From: CAYPEL01 sp036479985 | Lineage (GTDB): Bacteria; Pseudomonadota; Gammaproteobacteria; DSM-19610 | DNA length: 64,000 nt | Reading direction: 5' to 3' | NCBI GenBank assembly: GCA_965224815.1 | Contig: CBDDAF010000003.1 | Location: 1,674,001 to 1,738,000 of the forward strand | Shown: positions 63,525 through 64,000 of the stretch, piece after piece | Layout of the letters: the number at the start of each line of letters is the position of its first letter | Numbering within the stretch: position 1 is the first letter of the stretch | Notes under the pieces: generated by a model | The model's input: only the letters and a program-made list of their open reading frames with translations | Told to the model about the DNA's origin: nothing | The model's database searches: none | Program-made: the position numbers and the translations under genes

Positions 63525-63791
63525 ATGTCCCAAATAATGCACGATATCGAGCGCTATTTACTTTCCTGCCGTGAATTGAATGTATTCTGTAGCCAGAATG
63601 GCTGGATAGACAAAGAGTCGCTGTTTTACGAAGTCATTGAACAAGATGATCATCAGATTATTGTACTGGTACAATTTAACGAAATTCTGATGGAAGGATC
63701 GGGTTCAAGTCTTGGCCGGGTTCCTTGTCATGGCCGGTTAAGATTATTGCTGGATCGATATGGTCAAATCAAACAGGCTGAATTGCTCTAA
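63525..63791 (+). CDS. Small hypothetical protein
   Basis: An 88-residue soluble protein without signal peptide or membrane helix. It contains two Cys near the N-terminus (SCRELNVFC) and one in the GRVPCHGRL segment. The alternating strands EVIEQDDHQIIVLVQFNEI suggest a mixed alpha/beta domain. A second Met at residue 5 is an alternative start. It follows the 62-residue gene closely and converges with the DsrE-like gene. No family recognised. Confidence 0.7.
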   Translation: MSQIMHDIERYLLSCRELNVFCSQNGWIDKESLFYEVIEQDDHQIIVLVQFNEILMEGSGSSLGRVPCHGRLRLLLDRYGQIKQAELL

Positions 63792-63798
63792 CCCAGCC

Positions 63799-64000
63799 TA
63801 CATTTTCAAGTAACCCTCATTGACTAGCCGTTGTACTTCATCCGGGCCGTATGGCACCTGCTCAAGAAATGCAGGCACTTCATCGCTGCTGACACCATAG
63901 TTTTGCATCATGGTTTGACAAATACTGATATCAACGGCACCGAGTGCATCAAGTTTGGCCGCCCTGTCCACCAGCGATTTGTATTTAGCATAATTTTTTA
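63799..64000 (-). CDS. DsrE/DsrF-like protein, C-terminal part
   Basis: The last 66 or so codons of a gene that runs off the right edge. The translation has DALGAVDISICQTMMQNYGV, a Cys in the position of the DsrE-type active-site Cys, followed by VPYGPDEVQRLVNEGYLKM, which resembles the end of DsrE/DsrF-like sulfur-relay proteins. Full DsrE proteins act in cytoplasmic sulfur transfer during sulfur oxidation; others have unclear roles. The N-terminal half is missing from the window. Confidence 0.65.

Overview
The window looks like a chromosomal segment of a gammaproteobacterium, probably a chemolithoautotrophic sulfur oxidiser. Pointers to this are a proteobacterial phosphoribulokinase (62174-63052), the end of a DsrE-like sulfur-relay protein at the right edge, a fused ATP sulfurylase/APS kinase, a SulP anion transporter and an NhaD antiporter. 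Gene products such as YggX, MutY, TrmB, ThiS/ThiG and the Gly(CCC) and Phe tRNAs fit this class. The assignment is inference from gene content; no 16S gene is present.

Layout. (1) 0.4-10.4 kb, all on the minus strand: a surface-polysaccharide precursor block with a sulfotransferase, hexapeptide acetyltransferase, Wzx-type flippase, rfbB-rfbD-rfbC-rfbA (dTDP-L-rhamnose), a bifunctional PAPS synthetase, a CbiX-like protein and UDP-glucose dehydrogenase. Sulfotransferase plus PAPS synthetase suggest a sulfated, rhamnose-containing glycan. (2) 10.4-24 kb: housekeeping and transport genes separated by REP-like inverted repeats. It holds a Fur-box-controlled FTR1 iron permease/cytochrome gene broken by two frameshifts, WbuC cupin, HIT protein, NhaD, SulP, a small C-terminally sorted protein next to an exosortase, tRNA-Phe, a frameshifted second rfbB, AmrS-like radical SAM protein, YggX and MutY. 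(3) 23.4-49 kb: a large, AT-rich exopolysaccharide locus with a UDP-glucuronate epimerase-type protein, Wza-like exporter, WecG-type transferase, priming phosphoglycosyltransferase, Wzz/GumC, a CpsD-like ATPase with degenerate Walker A, glycosyltransferases, Wzy, a second Wzx, deacetylase, acyltransferases, an SGNH hydrolase and two secreted beta-helix proteins, one behind a good sigma-54 promoter candidate. (4) 49-54.8 kb: a 1250-residue duplicated beta-helix/TSP3/PKD protein that looks richer in GC, an IS3-family transposase remnant and a second nucleotide-sugar dehydrogenase. (5) 54.9-64 kb: AsmA, tRNA-Gly, an outer-membrane-like protein, acyl-CoA ligase, thiSG, trmB, prk and small hypotheticals.

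The most unusual points are the exosortase paired with one small neighbouring substrate whose sorting motif is not the usual PEP; an in-frame intergenic-type palindrome inside an ATP sulfurylase domain that has also lost catalytic-motif residues; the two-frameshift iron permease; the formyltransferase-like/GINT1-like fusion; and the sigma-54-linked secreted beta-helix protein. All domain calls were made by reading the translations, without database searches.
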